Source: Neptunicoccus cionae (lineage in GTDB: Bacteria; Pseudomonadota; Alphaproteobacteria; Rhodobacterales; Rhodobacteraceae). Taken from it: a stretch of DNA of 64,000 bases. The position numbers and the translations under genes are program-made. A model generated the notes under the pieces. The model saw only the letters and a program-made list of their open reading frames with translations, did no database searches and was not told the origin of the DNA. This document shows positions 54,529-62,317 of this stretch, piece after piece. The stretch spans positions 582,862-646,861 of the forward strand of contig NZ_PKOJ01000002.1 in assembly GCF_002860325.1 (NCBI RefSeq), in the 5' to 3' direction. Numbering within the stretch: position 1 is the stretch's first letter; every line of letters begins with the position of its first letter.

Positions 54529-55142
54529 TGCTCACAGACCCCGATTTTGGCCAGCACAATTCGCGAACGCCGCCTGAAGAACTCCTGATCTTTGCTGTCC
54601 TGTCTCGTGCGATCTTGGACCTGTTTGGCCCCACCACTCTGGCGTCCAATCAGGCTGAGGGGAAAAAGTCGCGATACGAAGCCATGCGGTTTCTGACAGA
54701 CCATTCGGGCGCGTGGGCGAAGCGGCGAACCGAGCTTTGCGACGCCATCGGTTTCAACGGTGACGACGTTCGGGCGCGTGTCATCCGCGTTCTCGAAGGC
54801 GACACAAAGGCTCTCGACCACTACGAGGGGCGTGGCTCTCTGAACCATGTCGAAGAGGCCCGCGAACTGTGGGAGCGTGAGAAAGACGCGCGGGCGCGAC
54901 CCCCTGCCAAACGACGCAAGGAACCGAAGCGAGAAGGCGTTCGCTACATGGAGGCACGTCCCAAGGTCATGGCGCTTCTGGATCGACCACGCACCGTAGA
55001 GGAACTGTCTGACGAAACCGGATTCTCCGACGGCGTGATCCGCACCGTACTGAACAAGGCGATTGAGAAAGGCACCGCCGAGAAGAACGGCCCTGAATAC
55101 CGAGGACTACCTGATACTTCGGTTGCGGCAGCGGCGGCGTAG
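54528..55142 (+). CDS. Element protein with C-terminal winged-helix-like domain
   Basis: Protein of 204 aa overlapping the portal-like gene by one base. The N-terminal helical half (EELLIFAVLSRAILDLFGP) resembles small phage regulatory or structural proteins. A basic linker (PAKRRKEPKREGVRYMEARP) joins it to a winged-helix-like unit near 150-195 (MALLDRPRTVEELSDETGFS, then DGVIRTVLNKAIEKGTA). Binding of DNA is therefore likely. A GTG one codon earlier is an alternative start. Function unknown. Confidence 0.72.
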   Translation: MLTDPDFGQHNSRTPPEELLIFAVLSRAILDLFGPTTLASNQAEGKKSRYEAMRFLTDHSGAWAKRRTELCDAIGFNGDDVRARVIRVLEGDTKALDHYEGRGSLNHVEEARELWEREKDARARPPAKRRKEPKREGVRYMEARPKVMALLDRPRTVEELSDETGFSDGVIRTVLNKAIEKGTAEKNGPEYRGLPDTSVAAAAA

Positions 55143-55203
55143 CACCGATATTCGATCTACAGAACGCGAGTTAGGCTCAACTTTCTGGTCTTGTGATGGA
55201 AAC

Positions 55204-55229
55204 GGGGCGGGTTGGGCATGACCCGCCCC
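55204..55229 (+). repeat. Hairpin upstream of the scaffold-like gene
   Basis: GGGGCGGGT and ACCCGCCCC, perfect 9-bp arms with an 8-nt loop, no U-tract. It may be a leaky terminator or an mRNA-stabilising element setting higher levels of the following genes. Confidence 0.55.
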
Positions 55230-55247
55230 AATCACGAGGAACCAGAA

Positions 55248-55616
55248 ATGGCCGACGAAAACGACAAGCAAGCAGAAGCCCTAATTGCCGCACTCGCACC
55301 GAAAATCGCAGAGGCGATCCTTCCCCAAATCACGGAATCCGTTGAAACCCAAATGAAGGGTCTCAAGGACAAGAACGACGAGCTTCTGGACAAGCTCGCG
55401 AAGCAGAAAGCGGACGACAACCACAGCAAGCTGCTCGCCGCCGCTGAAAGCCAGTACCAAGCCCGCCTTGACGGCGACGGCGTGTATCAGGGGCGCAAAC
55501 CCGGCGACTCGATCAAGATCAAGAAGTCCGATGCGCGAAACGTGAAGGCGTACCGCGACGCCAAGGCTCTGGCCGAAAAACAGGGCGTGCCGCTTGAGAT
55601 CGTGGCCAATGACTAA
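55248..55616 (+). CDS. Scaffold-like coiled-coil protein
   Basis: Acidic, Ala/Glu/Lys-rich protein of 122 aa with a strong central coiled coil (LKDKNDELLDKLAKQKADDN) and a more ordered end (YQGRKPGDSIKIKKSDARNV). Size and composition recall phage scaffolding or head-completion factors, but this is inference from context. GAGGA precedes the ATG. Its end overlaps the TerS-like gene by 8 nt. Confidence 0.65.
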   Translation: MADENDKQAEALIAALAPKIAEAILPQITESVETQMKGLKDKNDELLDKLAKQKADDNHSKLLAAAESQYQARLDGDGVYQGRKPGDSIKIKKSDARNVKAYRDAKALAEKQGVPLEIVAND

Positions 55617-56271
55617 GGTCACTCTGGTGCCCGGAAAGGGGCCGGTGGAGACCCCACGCAAGAAGCCCGGACCGCCCAAAGGCACGCCGCGAAAGAAAAC
55701 CCAGCCGCACAAAATGGCGGTGCTCCCGGATGCAAAACGGGAGCATTACACGCGGGAGATCGTTCTCGGGCGCATGTCGATGTTTCAGGCGGGCAAAGAG
55801 CTTGGAATTTCTGATACGTCGGTTGCGCGGTATATCACCCAACTCCCCGAAGAGGAAAAACTGGCGATCCTCGCGACCGCAATGCACGACGCCAAAGTCA
55901 AAACGGCGATGCAGCACGCGGCCATCGTCAATGAGTTTGGCGAGGACACCGACAAAGACCTCAAATGGGTTCTGCGTGAGCTAAAAGCCCTTCTGGAATC
56001 CGCTAAGGGCGACGAAGACCGCATGATGCAGTTGGGCGCGCTGAAAGAGCTTCGTCAGAGCCTCATGTCGCTGGCCGACCTGCATGGCAAGCTGAACAAG
56101 AAGATGGACATCCACCTGAACCTGAACGAAAGCCCTCAATTCATCCAGTTGCGTTCGATAATCCTGAAAGTGCTCAACAACCACCCCGCCGCGAAGCACG
56201 AATTTCTGAACGAGATGGACGCTATGGGGGTCATTCAGGAACCTGTCCTTGTCGATGATCGGAGGCCGTGA
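55609..56271 (+). CDS. Terminase small subunit-like protein
   Basis: Protein of 220 aa with a basic, Pro/Lys-rich arm at the start, an HTH near 55-80 (GRMSMFQAGKELGISDTSVA) and a long helical oligomerisation segment (LKWVLRELKALLESAKGDED). That layout is typical of TerS proteins that recognise pac/cos DNA. It lies just upstream of the large terminase genes, which supports the call. Sequence similarity to a specific TerS family is not claimed. Confidence 0.68.
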   Translation: MTKVTLVPGKGPVETPRKKPGPPKGTPRKKTQPHKMAVLPDAKREHYTREIVLGRMSMFQAGKELGISDTSVARYITQLPEEEKLAILATAMHDAKVKTAMQHAAIVNEFGEDTDKDLKWVLRELKALLESAKGDEDRMMQLGALKELRQSLMSLADLHGKLNKKMDIHLNLNESPQFIQLRSIILKVLNNHPAAKHEFLNEMDAMGVIQEPVLVDDRRP

Positions 56272-56459
56272 TGCCGTCTCAAGTCGCAAAAGCCGCCGTT
56301 GGGATCGTGAACCAACTCGAAAAGGTCGATCTCGAAAGCCCCAGCGATATGCGCGAACAGTTCGAGTCTGCGCCGCCCATCGTCGTCAAACTCCTGTCCG
56401 AATTGGCCGCGCGCCGGATGCTGAAACCAGCGACACAGTGGCCGGGGCAAAACCGATGA
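56271..56459 (+). CDS. Small element protein between TerS and TerL
   Basis: 62-aa helical protein (SQVAKAAVGIVNQLEKVDLE ... LLSELAARRMLKPATQWPG). Its ATG overlaps the TerS stop by one base and has GGAGG 5 nt upstream; its stop overlaps the TerL ATPase start (ATGA). Such tight coupling argues it is real. No family recognised. Confidence 0.7.
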   Translation: MPSQVAKAAVGIVNQLEKVDLESPSDMREQFESAPPIVVKLLSELAARRMLKPATQWPGQNR

Positions 56460-57232
56460 TCCACGACCCGCACCTTCTGTCCTTCCTGCAAGGCCTGACG
56501 GTCAGCCTCGATCCTGTCGAACGGTTCCGTCTGGCTATCGGTGAGCCTGATCCTTGGCAACGAACGCTGCTGTCCACCGATCCGCGTTTAAACGAGGCGG
56601 ACAGAATGGTCCTCGCCTTGTGCGGGCGGCAGTCAGGCAAATCGACCTCTGCGGGTGGTCTCGGCTATGACGATTTCTCTCAGGGCAAGACGGTGATCCT
56701 GACCGCTCCCAGCCTGCGGCAATCGACAGAATTGTTCCGTCGGATTTTGGAATTCAAGAACACCGATCCATTCTGCCCGCCCATCGTGCGCCAGACGCAG
56801 ACGGAACTTGAGGCGCACCCATCGCACGGCGGGCGGATCATCGTTGTTCCTGCAACCGACCAAGCGCGCGGGATGACGGCGGACACGATCATTGCCGACG
56901 AGGCCTGTTTCCTCGACGACGATGCTCTGACGGCCTTCTTCCCAATGAGGCGCGAAACCGGGCGCATTTTCCTTCTGTCCACTCCGAACCTGCGCACCGG
57001 CTATTTCTACGAGACATGGACAGGTGACAAACAGGTGCGCCGCATCATGGCGCGCTCCATCGACATCCCCCGGCGCGCGGCGCAAGTCGCCTTCGACAAA
57101 GCAACCATGTCCGACACCACCTTCCGGCGCGAACACCTGTGCGAGTTTGTTGGCTCCGGCACGCCCCTCCTGTCTTGGGACACGCTCGAAAACTCAAGCA
57201 ACCCGAACATCAACGCATTGGAGCTGTCATGA
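56456..57232 (+). CDS. Large terminase, ATPase half (split TerL)
   Basis: Packaging motor ATPase, 258 aa. Walker A is CGRQSGKST (residues 56-64), Walker B with catalytic Glu is DTIIADEAC near 146-154, and the coupling motif is LLSTPN. It stops exactly where other large terminases continue into the nuclease: the next gene begins inside its stop codon (ATGA) in another frame and encodes that nuclease. Together the two make about 497 aa, normal for one TerL. Possible single-polypeptide production by -1 frameshifting is not excluded, though no classic slippery heptamer was seen. Confidence 0.85.
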   Translation: MIHDPHLLSFLQGLTVSLDPVERFRLAIGEPDPWQRTLLSTDPRLNEADRMVLALCGRQSGKSTSAGGLGYDDFSQGKTVILTAPSLRQSTELFRRILEFKNTDPFCPPIVRQTQTELEAHPSHGGRIIVVPATDQARGMTADTIIADEACFLDDDALTAFFPMRRETGRIFLLSTPNLRTGYFYETWTGDKQVRRIMARSIDIPRRAAQVAFDKATMSDTTFRREHLCEFVGSGTPLLSWDTLENSSNPNINALELS

Positions 57233-57948
57233 CCCCAGACAACCCGCCTAAGTATGAATTCCTGAAAGACGGACGCGTTGTCCTGCCATCGAACGCCGAC
57301 CCCGCGGCCTTTGGGACGGTCGTTCACGGCTGGCTGAAACATCATGTGGGCATGGATTTGGGGCGCAACGACCCGTCGGCAATCGTGGTAATCCGCGACG
57401 AATGCTATCCGCAATTCACGGGTCGAGGGTTCGAGCAAGAACTTGGCCCGCGCAAATGCACCGTCGTCTTTCAAGAGACGATCCAGCTTTACTCCTACAC
57501 CGACCTTGCCGATTTCCTCGCGCGGCGTCTAAACCAAATTCCGCACTGGTCCCTCGCCATCGACGCATCAGGCTTGGGCGCACCTTTCTCCTCGACCTTG
57601 GACAATGCAGGGATCGAACACCACGCCGTCGTCATGACCGCAGGCGCGAACATGTCCCGCAGCGGCAAGGACGTGAAAATCGCGAAAACGATGCTTCTGG
57701 AGAATATGGCCGTCGGCCTTGAGACGGGCGCACTGACCGTCGCCCACGATCTTGAAGGCAAGCAAGACTTGCTGAATGAGATCGCAAGCTTTGAACTCGC
57801 CAGCACGTCTTCGGGCAATCTCGTGTTGCAGGGTGGTGGAAAAGGCCACCACGCCGACCGGGCCATCGCAACAGCCCTCGCATACCTGTCTGCAACTCAT
57901 CTCGAAACGACCCTCAGCGGCTCGTATCGGCTGCACGGCTGGGCGTAG
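57229..57948 (+). CDS. Large terminase, nuclease half (split TerL)
   Basis: RNase H-like terminase nuclease, 239 aa. The three metal-binding acids are in place: Asp43 in GMDLGRNDPSAIVV, Asp112 in AIDASGLGAPF and Asp210 in HHADRAIATALAYL. It would cut concatemeric DNA at the start and end of packaging. Translation is coupled to the ATPase half through ATGA. An upstream in-frame start would overlap the ATPase gene by 30 codons and is less likely. All catalytic residues survive, so the split looks functional rather than decayed. Confidence 0.83.
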   Translation: MTPDNPPKYEFLKDGRVVLPSNADPAAFGTVVHGWLKHHVGMDLGRNDPSAIVVIRDECYPQFTGRGFEQELGPRKCTVVFQETIQLYSYTDLADFLARRLNQIPHWSLAIDASGLGAPFSSTLDNAGIEHHAVVMTAGANMSRSGKDVKIAKTMLLENMAVGLETGALTVAHDLEGKQDLLNEIASFELASTSSGNLVLQGGGKGHHADRAIATALAYLSATHLETTLSGSYRLHGWA

Positions 57949-57989
57949 CTACACCGACGCGAAAATCGCGCAGGTGTAACTAGACAGTG

Positions 57990-58427
57990 TCAGAAGTTTT
58001 CGGGAGGGAAAGCGTACTGAATTTGGAAGGCTGGCGACACCCAAGGTCCAACGCCACGCCCCTCGCGTTTTCGTACCCCGTGCGAGTAGCATGTGTGCCG
58101 GACGCGCTTCGACAATTTGTGCCTCTCTCGCACGCGTTCCCAAGCTTCTTCTGATAGTTCCGACTTAAAGAAATGGAAACGCGATTCTAGCGTCACAGGC
58201 CCAACTTCTTCGCAACCATATAGGAAAACCCGCCCGTCTTCTTCAGAAACGTTGCCAGACATAATCTGGCGATAATTGGGTCGTTTAGCTTTTCGTCCCA
58301 TTGAAAGTAACTCCTTTCCGGTGTTGTCACCTTGGCGATGGCGATCAGATGAAAGGAGAAGGTACCAGCCATCAATGGAACCAACGCCGTATTCGCCGCG
58401 CATTGCGCAGCAGAATTCGCATGTCAT
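57990..58427 (-). CDS. Cys-containing hypothetical protein, 145 aa
   Basis: Minus-strand gene between the terminase and cargo operons, with GGTGG 6 nt before the ATG. It starts MTCEFCCAMRGEYGVGS, a CxxCC cluster that could bind metal. A basic patch (MGRKAKRPNYRQIMSGN) follows, then a structured middle (GRVFLYGCEEVGPVTLESRF) and an Arg-rich helix (EEAWERVRERHKLSKRVRH). No family recognised. It is divergent from the helicase and could be its regulator or a separate cargo gene. Confidence 0.55.
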   Translation of the reverse strand: MTCEFCCAMRGEYGVGSIDGWYLLLSSDRHRQGDNTGKELLSMGRKAKRPNYRQIMSGNVSEEDGRVFLYGCEEVGPVTLESRFHFFKSELSEEAWERVRERHKLSKRVRHTCYSHGVRKREGRGVGPWVSPAFQIQYAFPPENF

Positions 58428-58781
58428 GATTTCCACCGTTGATTGTTGCGAGCAGAGGGCGCACCCATGTGACCGCAGGTTACATGATACTCAAAGTGAG
58501 AGCTGGGAGTCAATATTTAAGTACTTGAAAACAAGCACGTTTAAACGCCCCCGTTTAAACGTGAGCAGAGCGCATAACCCGCGATCTCATCGTGCTCGCT
58601 GCAAACGCCCGGGTCGATGTGCTTTGAGGTCGACGAGTGACCCCATCGGTAGGCGAGGCTGCCGGTCAACCAACTTCAAGTTCTCATCAGAGAGACCACT
58701 TTCGGTTGTGGATTCGTGTTTGCTTCACCCACGCATGTAAGCTAGCGTGCAGGTAAAAAGAAATGATGAGGTTTGCAAAAA
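58428..58781. other. Divergent control region of the cargo block
   Basis: 354 nt between the Cys-containing gene and the helicase. It includes the 12-bp inverted repeat listed next. Composition shifts here from the GC-rich packaging module to the AT-richer cargo. No other gene is credible. Confidence 0.55.
58536..58563. repeat. Perfect 12-bp inverted repeat with CCCC loop
   Basis: CACGTTTAAACG and CGTTTAAACGTG. Each arm itself contains the 8-bp palindrome GTTTAAAC, giving two identical sites in mirror arrangement about 220 bp before the helicase. It could be a paired operator or a strong hairpin. Confidence 0.7.
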
Positions 58782-61370
58782 ATGGCTTTTAAAACCGGTA
58801 CTTCCGCAATGACAGCGACTGCGACCCCGGCAGATCATTTTAAGACACTAACGAAGCGGCAGTACCCAGATGTAATGCCTCATCAAAAGGATATTCTTGA
58901 AACCTATGCTTCGGAATTCTCGGAGAAAGCCGATGTAGCGTTGCAACTCCCCACCGGAAGCGGGAAAACCCTTGTTGGTCTCTTGATCGCCGATTGGAGA
59001 CGGCAAAAATTTGGCGAACGCGCTGTATACCTCTGCCCGACCAGACAACTAGTCAGTCAAACAGTCAATCAAGCCATCAACCGCTACGGGATCGATGTCG
59101 TTGATCTTTCAGGTAGTAAAAAGAACTTTACGCCAGCTGACAAAACAGCGTTCCTGACAGGCACAAAGTTAGCGATTAGCACATATTCTGGTTTATTTAA
59201 CACGCACCCATTCTTTGAAGATCCCGATTTGATTATCGTTGATGATGCACATGCCGCGGAAAACTACATCGCAAATATGTGGTCTCTAGAAATTGCGGCA
59301 GGCACCCCGCTGCATTCAGCGATGGCAGAATTTTTGAGGCCACATATTGAACCGCAAGATCATTCTCGGCTTACAGGAGACTGGATAGGGTCAGCCGATA
59401 GCACCTGGATAGAAAAGCTTTCCACCCCTTTGGTCTCCAAGCTCGAGACGAGCTTTTCTGATATAATAGATGGTCACGCGGACATTGATAATGATCCAGA
59501 GTTGTATTTTAAATGGTCGCTACTGCGGGGACACTTGGATGCATGCCACGTTTATTTAGGATCGCGAGAAATCCTAATTCGCCCGCTGATCCCGCCTACA
59601 TCGATGCACCCTCCTTTTGCCAATGCCACCCAAAGGATATTCATGTCTGCTACTTTGGGAAAGGGAGGGGATCTCGAAAGGCTTACTGGCCGTAAGTCAA
59701 TAGACCGCCTCAAAGCTCCAGATGGTTTTCAAAGTGCAGGTGTTGGTCGGAGGTTTTTCATTTTCCCAGGGTTGTCATTGACAGGAAGTGATACTGATGG
59801 GCTGAGACTCAGCATGCAACAACGCGCAGGAAGATCGCTAATTCTTACCCCCTCTGTTGCGCAAGCTAACGCTCATACCGCATTGGTAGATGAGCACCTT
59901 AGTGGTTACCAAGTCTTTGATAAAGATGATATAGAATTGGACAAACAGCCGTTCGTTGCTTCCGCCAAGGCTGTCGCAATTCTGGCAAATCGTTTTGATG
60001 GTATCGATTTCCCTGGGGATGAATGTCGTCTCCTATGTGTGGACGGGCTTCCAAAAGCAATGAACGCTCAAGAGCGGTTTATCATGTCGAAGATGGGCGC
60101 AACCGCACTATTCAATGAAAGAATACAAACTAGAATCCTTCAAGCTGTTGGTCGCTGTACCCGGGCACTGCAAGATCGCTCCGCCGTATTCATCACCGGC
60201 GTAGAGCTTGTCGATTTTCTCGCTGATAGTCGAAAGTGGATGTATTTTCACCCTGAACTGCAAGCTGAATTAGCTTTCGGATTGAACCAGTCAACCAACG
60301 TGACCGCCCAAGATATCTATGAAAATTTCGAGATGTTTATGAACAACGATGCAGACTGGTCTGGAGCCGACGGCATGATCAGAAATTCAATAAGCAGCTT
60401 TGTTCAAGCAGATTTTCCAGCAATGGAAGAGCTTTCTTTAGTTGCTAAACACGAGGTGGCTTACCAAGAGGCTGTTTGGAACAAGAACTTCAACGGCGCA
60501 CTAGCTGAGGCAAAGAATGTGTTGTCACAGCTGCAGCATCCTGACTTACGTGGGTATCGCGCTCTCTGGCATTATTTGGCGGGGTCATCAGCCCTTAAGC
60601 TGTCAGGAACTAATACTGACGCACAGGCTGTTGCCGCTAGGCTGCAATTTTCAAAATCCCGCAGTGCGGCGCCTTCGGTTTCTTGGCTAAATGCCTTGGT
60701 GCGCGATGTGAGTGGTCTTGAGGACGATGTGGGTCCACATCAAAATACCGAGGTTCTGAAACAAGTTGAAGCGCTTGAACAGCAATTTCTCACAATGGGC
60801 ACGGTCAACAACATCAAGTTTGAGAAAAGGGTGGCGCAGGCTTTGGCAGAGCTCGACAGTGCAAATACATTTGAAGCGGGTCAAGTCAGCCTTGGAATCT
60901 TGCTTGGTTTTAGTGCCGGAAATGACGAATCCGACGCCGCACCAGACCCTTGGTGGCTAGGCGACACATTGGGAGTTGTATTCGAAGCCCATGCCGACGG
61001 AACTGAAACTACAGTATTTGGCGCCAACAAAGCGCGCCAAGCAGCCAGTCACCCGAAATGGATAAAGGCGAATGTGCCGGGCGTAGGTGATGCCGAAATT
61101 TCACCAGTTCTGGTGACGCCATGTACCAGTGCGAAGTCAGGGGCAGAGCCGCATCTCGACGATGTTGGGTATTGGAAGCTAAGTTCGTTCCGGACTTGGG
61201 CCTTGCGGGCGACCGATGTGTTACGTGAACTAAAAGGCACCTTCCCCGGTGAAGGCGATCTCTTATGGAGAGATGAGGCCGTACAGAAGCTGGTGAATGA
61301 AGGTCTCACACTAGAAGCCATTATCGCTGATCGACCAGCGGCATCCGCAGCTATGCAGATTGTAGCTTAA
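58782..61370 (+). CDS. SF2 DEAD/DEAH-like helicase with possible C-terminal nuclease
   Basis: Protein of 862 aa. Motif I is LPTGSGKT (56-63), motif II DDAH (154-157) as in XPD/DinG-like enzymes, motif III MSATL (about 288-292), motif V NRFDGIDFPGDE and motif VI QAVGRCTR (454-461). All helicase motifs are intact. The C-terminal ~300 residues are unassigned. Near 723-740 the segment WLGDTLGVVFEAHADG followed by ARQAASHPKWIKAN resembles a PD-(D/E)xK core with His in place of the usual Lys (inference). The ATG behind GAGG is preferred to a TTG three codons earlier. First gene of the cargo block. Confidence 0.82.
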   Translation: MAFKTGTSAMTATATPADHFKTLTKRQYPDVMPHQKDILETYASEFSEKADVALQLPTGSGKTLVGLLIADWRRQKFGERAVYLCPTRQLVSQTVNQAINRYGIDVVDLSGSKKNFTPADKTAFLTGTKLAISTYSGLFNTHPFFEDPDLIIVDDAHAAENYIANMWSLEIAAGTPLHSAMAEFLRPHIEPQDHSRLTGDWIGSADSTWIEKLSTPLVSKLETSFSDIIDGHADIDNDPELYFKWSLLRGHLDACHVYLGSREILIRPLIPPTSMHPPFANATQRIFMSATLGKGGDLERLTGRKSIDRLKAPDGFQSAGVGRRFFIFPGLSLTGSDTDGLRLSMQQRAGRSLILTPSVAQANAHTALVDEHLSGYQVFDKDDIELDKQPFVASAKAVAILANRFDGIDFPGDECRLLCVDGLPKAMNAQERFIMSKMGATALFNERIQTRILQAVGRCTRALQDRSAVFITGVELVDFLADSRKWMYFHPELQAELAFGLNQSTNVTAQDIYENFEMFMNNDADWSGADGMIRNSISSFVQADFPAMEELSLVAKHEVAYQEAVWNKNFNGALAEAKNVLSQLQHPDLRGYRALWHYLAGSSALKLSGTNTDAQAVAARLQFSKSRSAAPSVSWLNALVRDVSGLEDDVGPHQNTEVLKQVEALEQQFLTMGTVNNIKFEKRVAQALAELDSANTFEAGQVSLGILLGFSAGNDESDAAPDPWWLGDTLGVVFEAHADGTETTVFGANKARQAASHPKWIKANVPGVGDAEISPVLVTPCTSAKSGAEPHLDDVGYWKLSSFRTWALRATDVLRELKGTFPGEGDLLWRDEAVQKLVNEGLTLEAIIADRPAASAAMQIVA

Positions 61371-61467
61371 GGCTGGGTGTGTGACCGATTTAGCCAATTT
61401 TGTTGCCTTAATGTTCCGCAGCACTTAGACAAGAGTATAACCTCTTAAACACGAAATCATTGATCCT

Positions 61468-62244
61468 ATGGCCGAAACTCAAATTGAATGGACCGATGCG
61501 ACATGGAACCCGGTTGCGGGCTGCTCGATCATGTCTGCTGGATGCACCAATTGTTATGCCATGACCATGGCAAAACGGTTGGAGGCAATGGGTGTGGACA
61601 AATATAAAGGTCTCACGAGGAAGTCTGGCAAACGGACCATCTGGAACGGCGTCGTCCACGAAGACTACAAATCGCTAGACATCCCCAAGAGGTGGCGCAA
61701 GCCGCGGAAGATATTTGTAAATTCCATGAGCGACCTCTTCCATCCAAATGTGTCGGAAGCATTTGTGGCCAAGGTGTGGGAGGTCATGCAAGCCACGCCA
61801 CATCACCACTATCAAATTCTCACCAAACGCCCCGATAGAATGGCCGACATATTGTCACGCATTTGTCCCACGCCGTTAAAAAATGTTTGGCTCGGAACAA
61901 GCGTCGAAGGAAAAGCTGTTGTTCATAGAATTGGTGAGCTCAGGGCTGTTCCAGCATCAATCCGCTTCATTTCGTTCGAACCGCTGATTGATAGCGTTGG
62001 GGATATCGATCTGACTGGGGTTGATTGGGCAATCGTCGGTGGGGAAAGCGGCAAAGACGCTCGCCCCATTAAAGAGCTTTGGATCGATGATATCCATCGC
62101 GCTTGCCGATTGTATGAGACGGCCTTTTTCTTCAAGCAGTGGGGCACTTGGGGGAAAGATAACAAGAAACGCTCAAAGAAATTGAATGGCCGCGATTACC
62201 GAGGGCAAACTTGGGATGAAATGCCATCTCAAGCTCAACTATAG
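61468..62244 (+). CDS. DUF5131 (Gp37/Gp68) three-Cys-motif protein
   Basis: Protein of 258 aa of the phage Gp37/Gp68 (PF07505) family. It opens IEWTDATWNPVAGCSIMSAG and continues CTNCYAMTMAKRLEAMG, giving Cys19, Cys26 and Cys29 (CX6CX2C), a radical-SAM-like iron-sulfur cluster motif. Further family blocks are FVNSMSDLFHPNVSEAFV, ILTKRPDRMADIL, NVWLGTSVEG, IRFISFEPLIDSVGDIDL and VGGESGKDARPI. The biochemical activity of the family is not established to my knowledge. It is followed by its usual partner TcmP. Confidence 0.9.
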   Translation: MAETQIEWTDATWNPVAGCSIMSAGCTNCYAMTMAKRLEAMGVDKYKGLTRKSGKRTIWNGVVHEDYKSLDIPKRWRKPRKIFVNSMSDLFHPNVSEAFVAKVWEVMQATPHHHYQILTKRPDRMADILSRICPTPLKNVWLGTSVEGKAVVHRIGELRAVPASIRFISFEPLIDSVGDIDLTGVDWAIVGGESGKDARPIKELWIDDIHRACRLYETAFFFKQWGTWGKDNKKRSKKLNGRDYRGQTWDEMPSQAQL

Positions 62245-62317
62245 GAATTGTTTTTGCTTTCATTTCCTCGTTCTATTTTCATCCTCAAAGAAAATAATAT
62301 TAGACAGATGGTGACGC

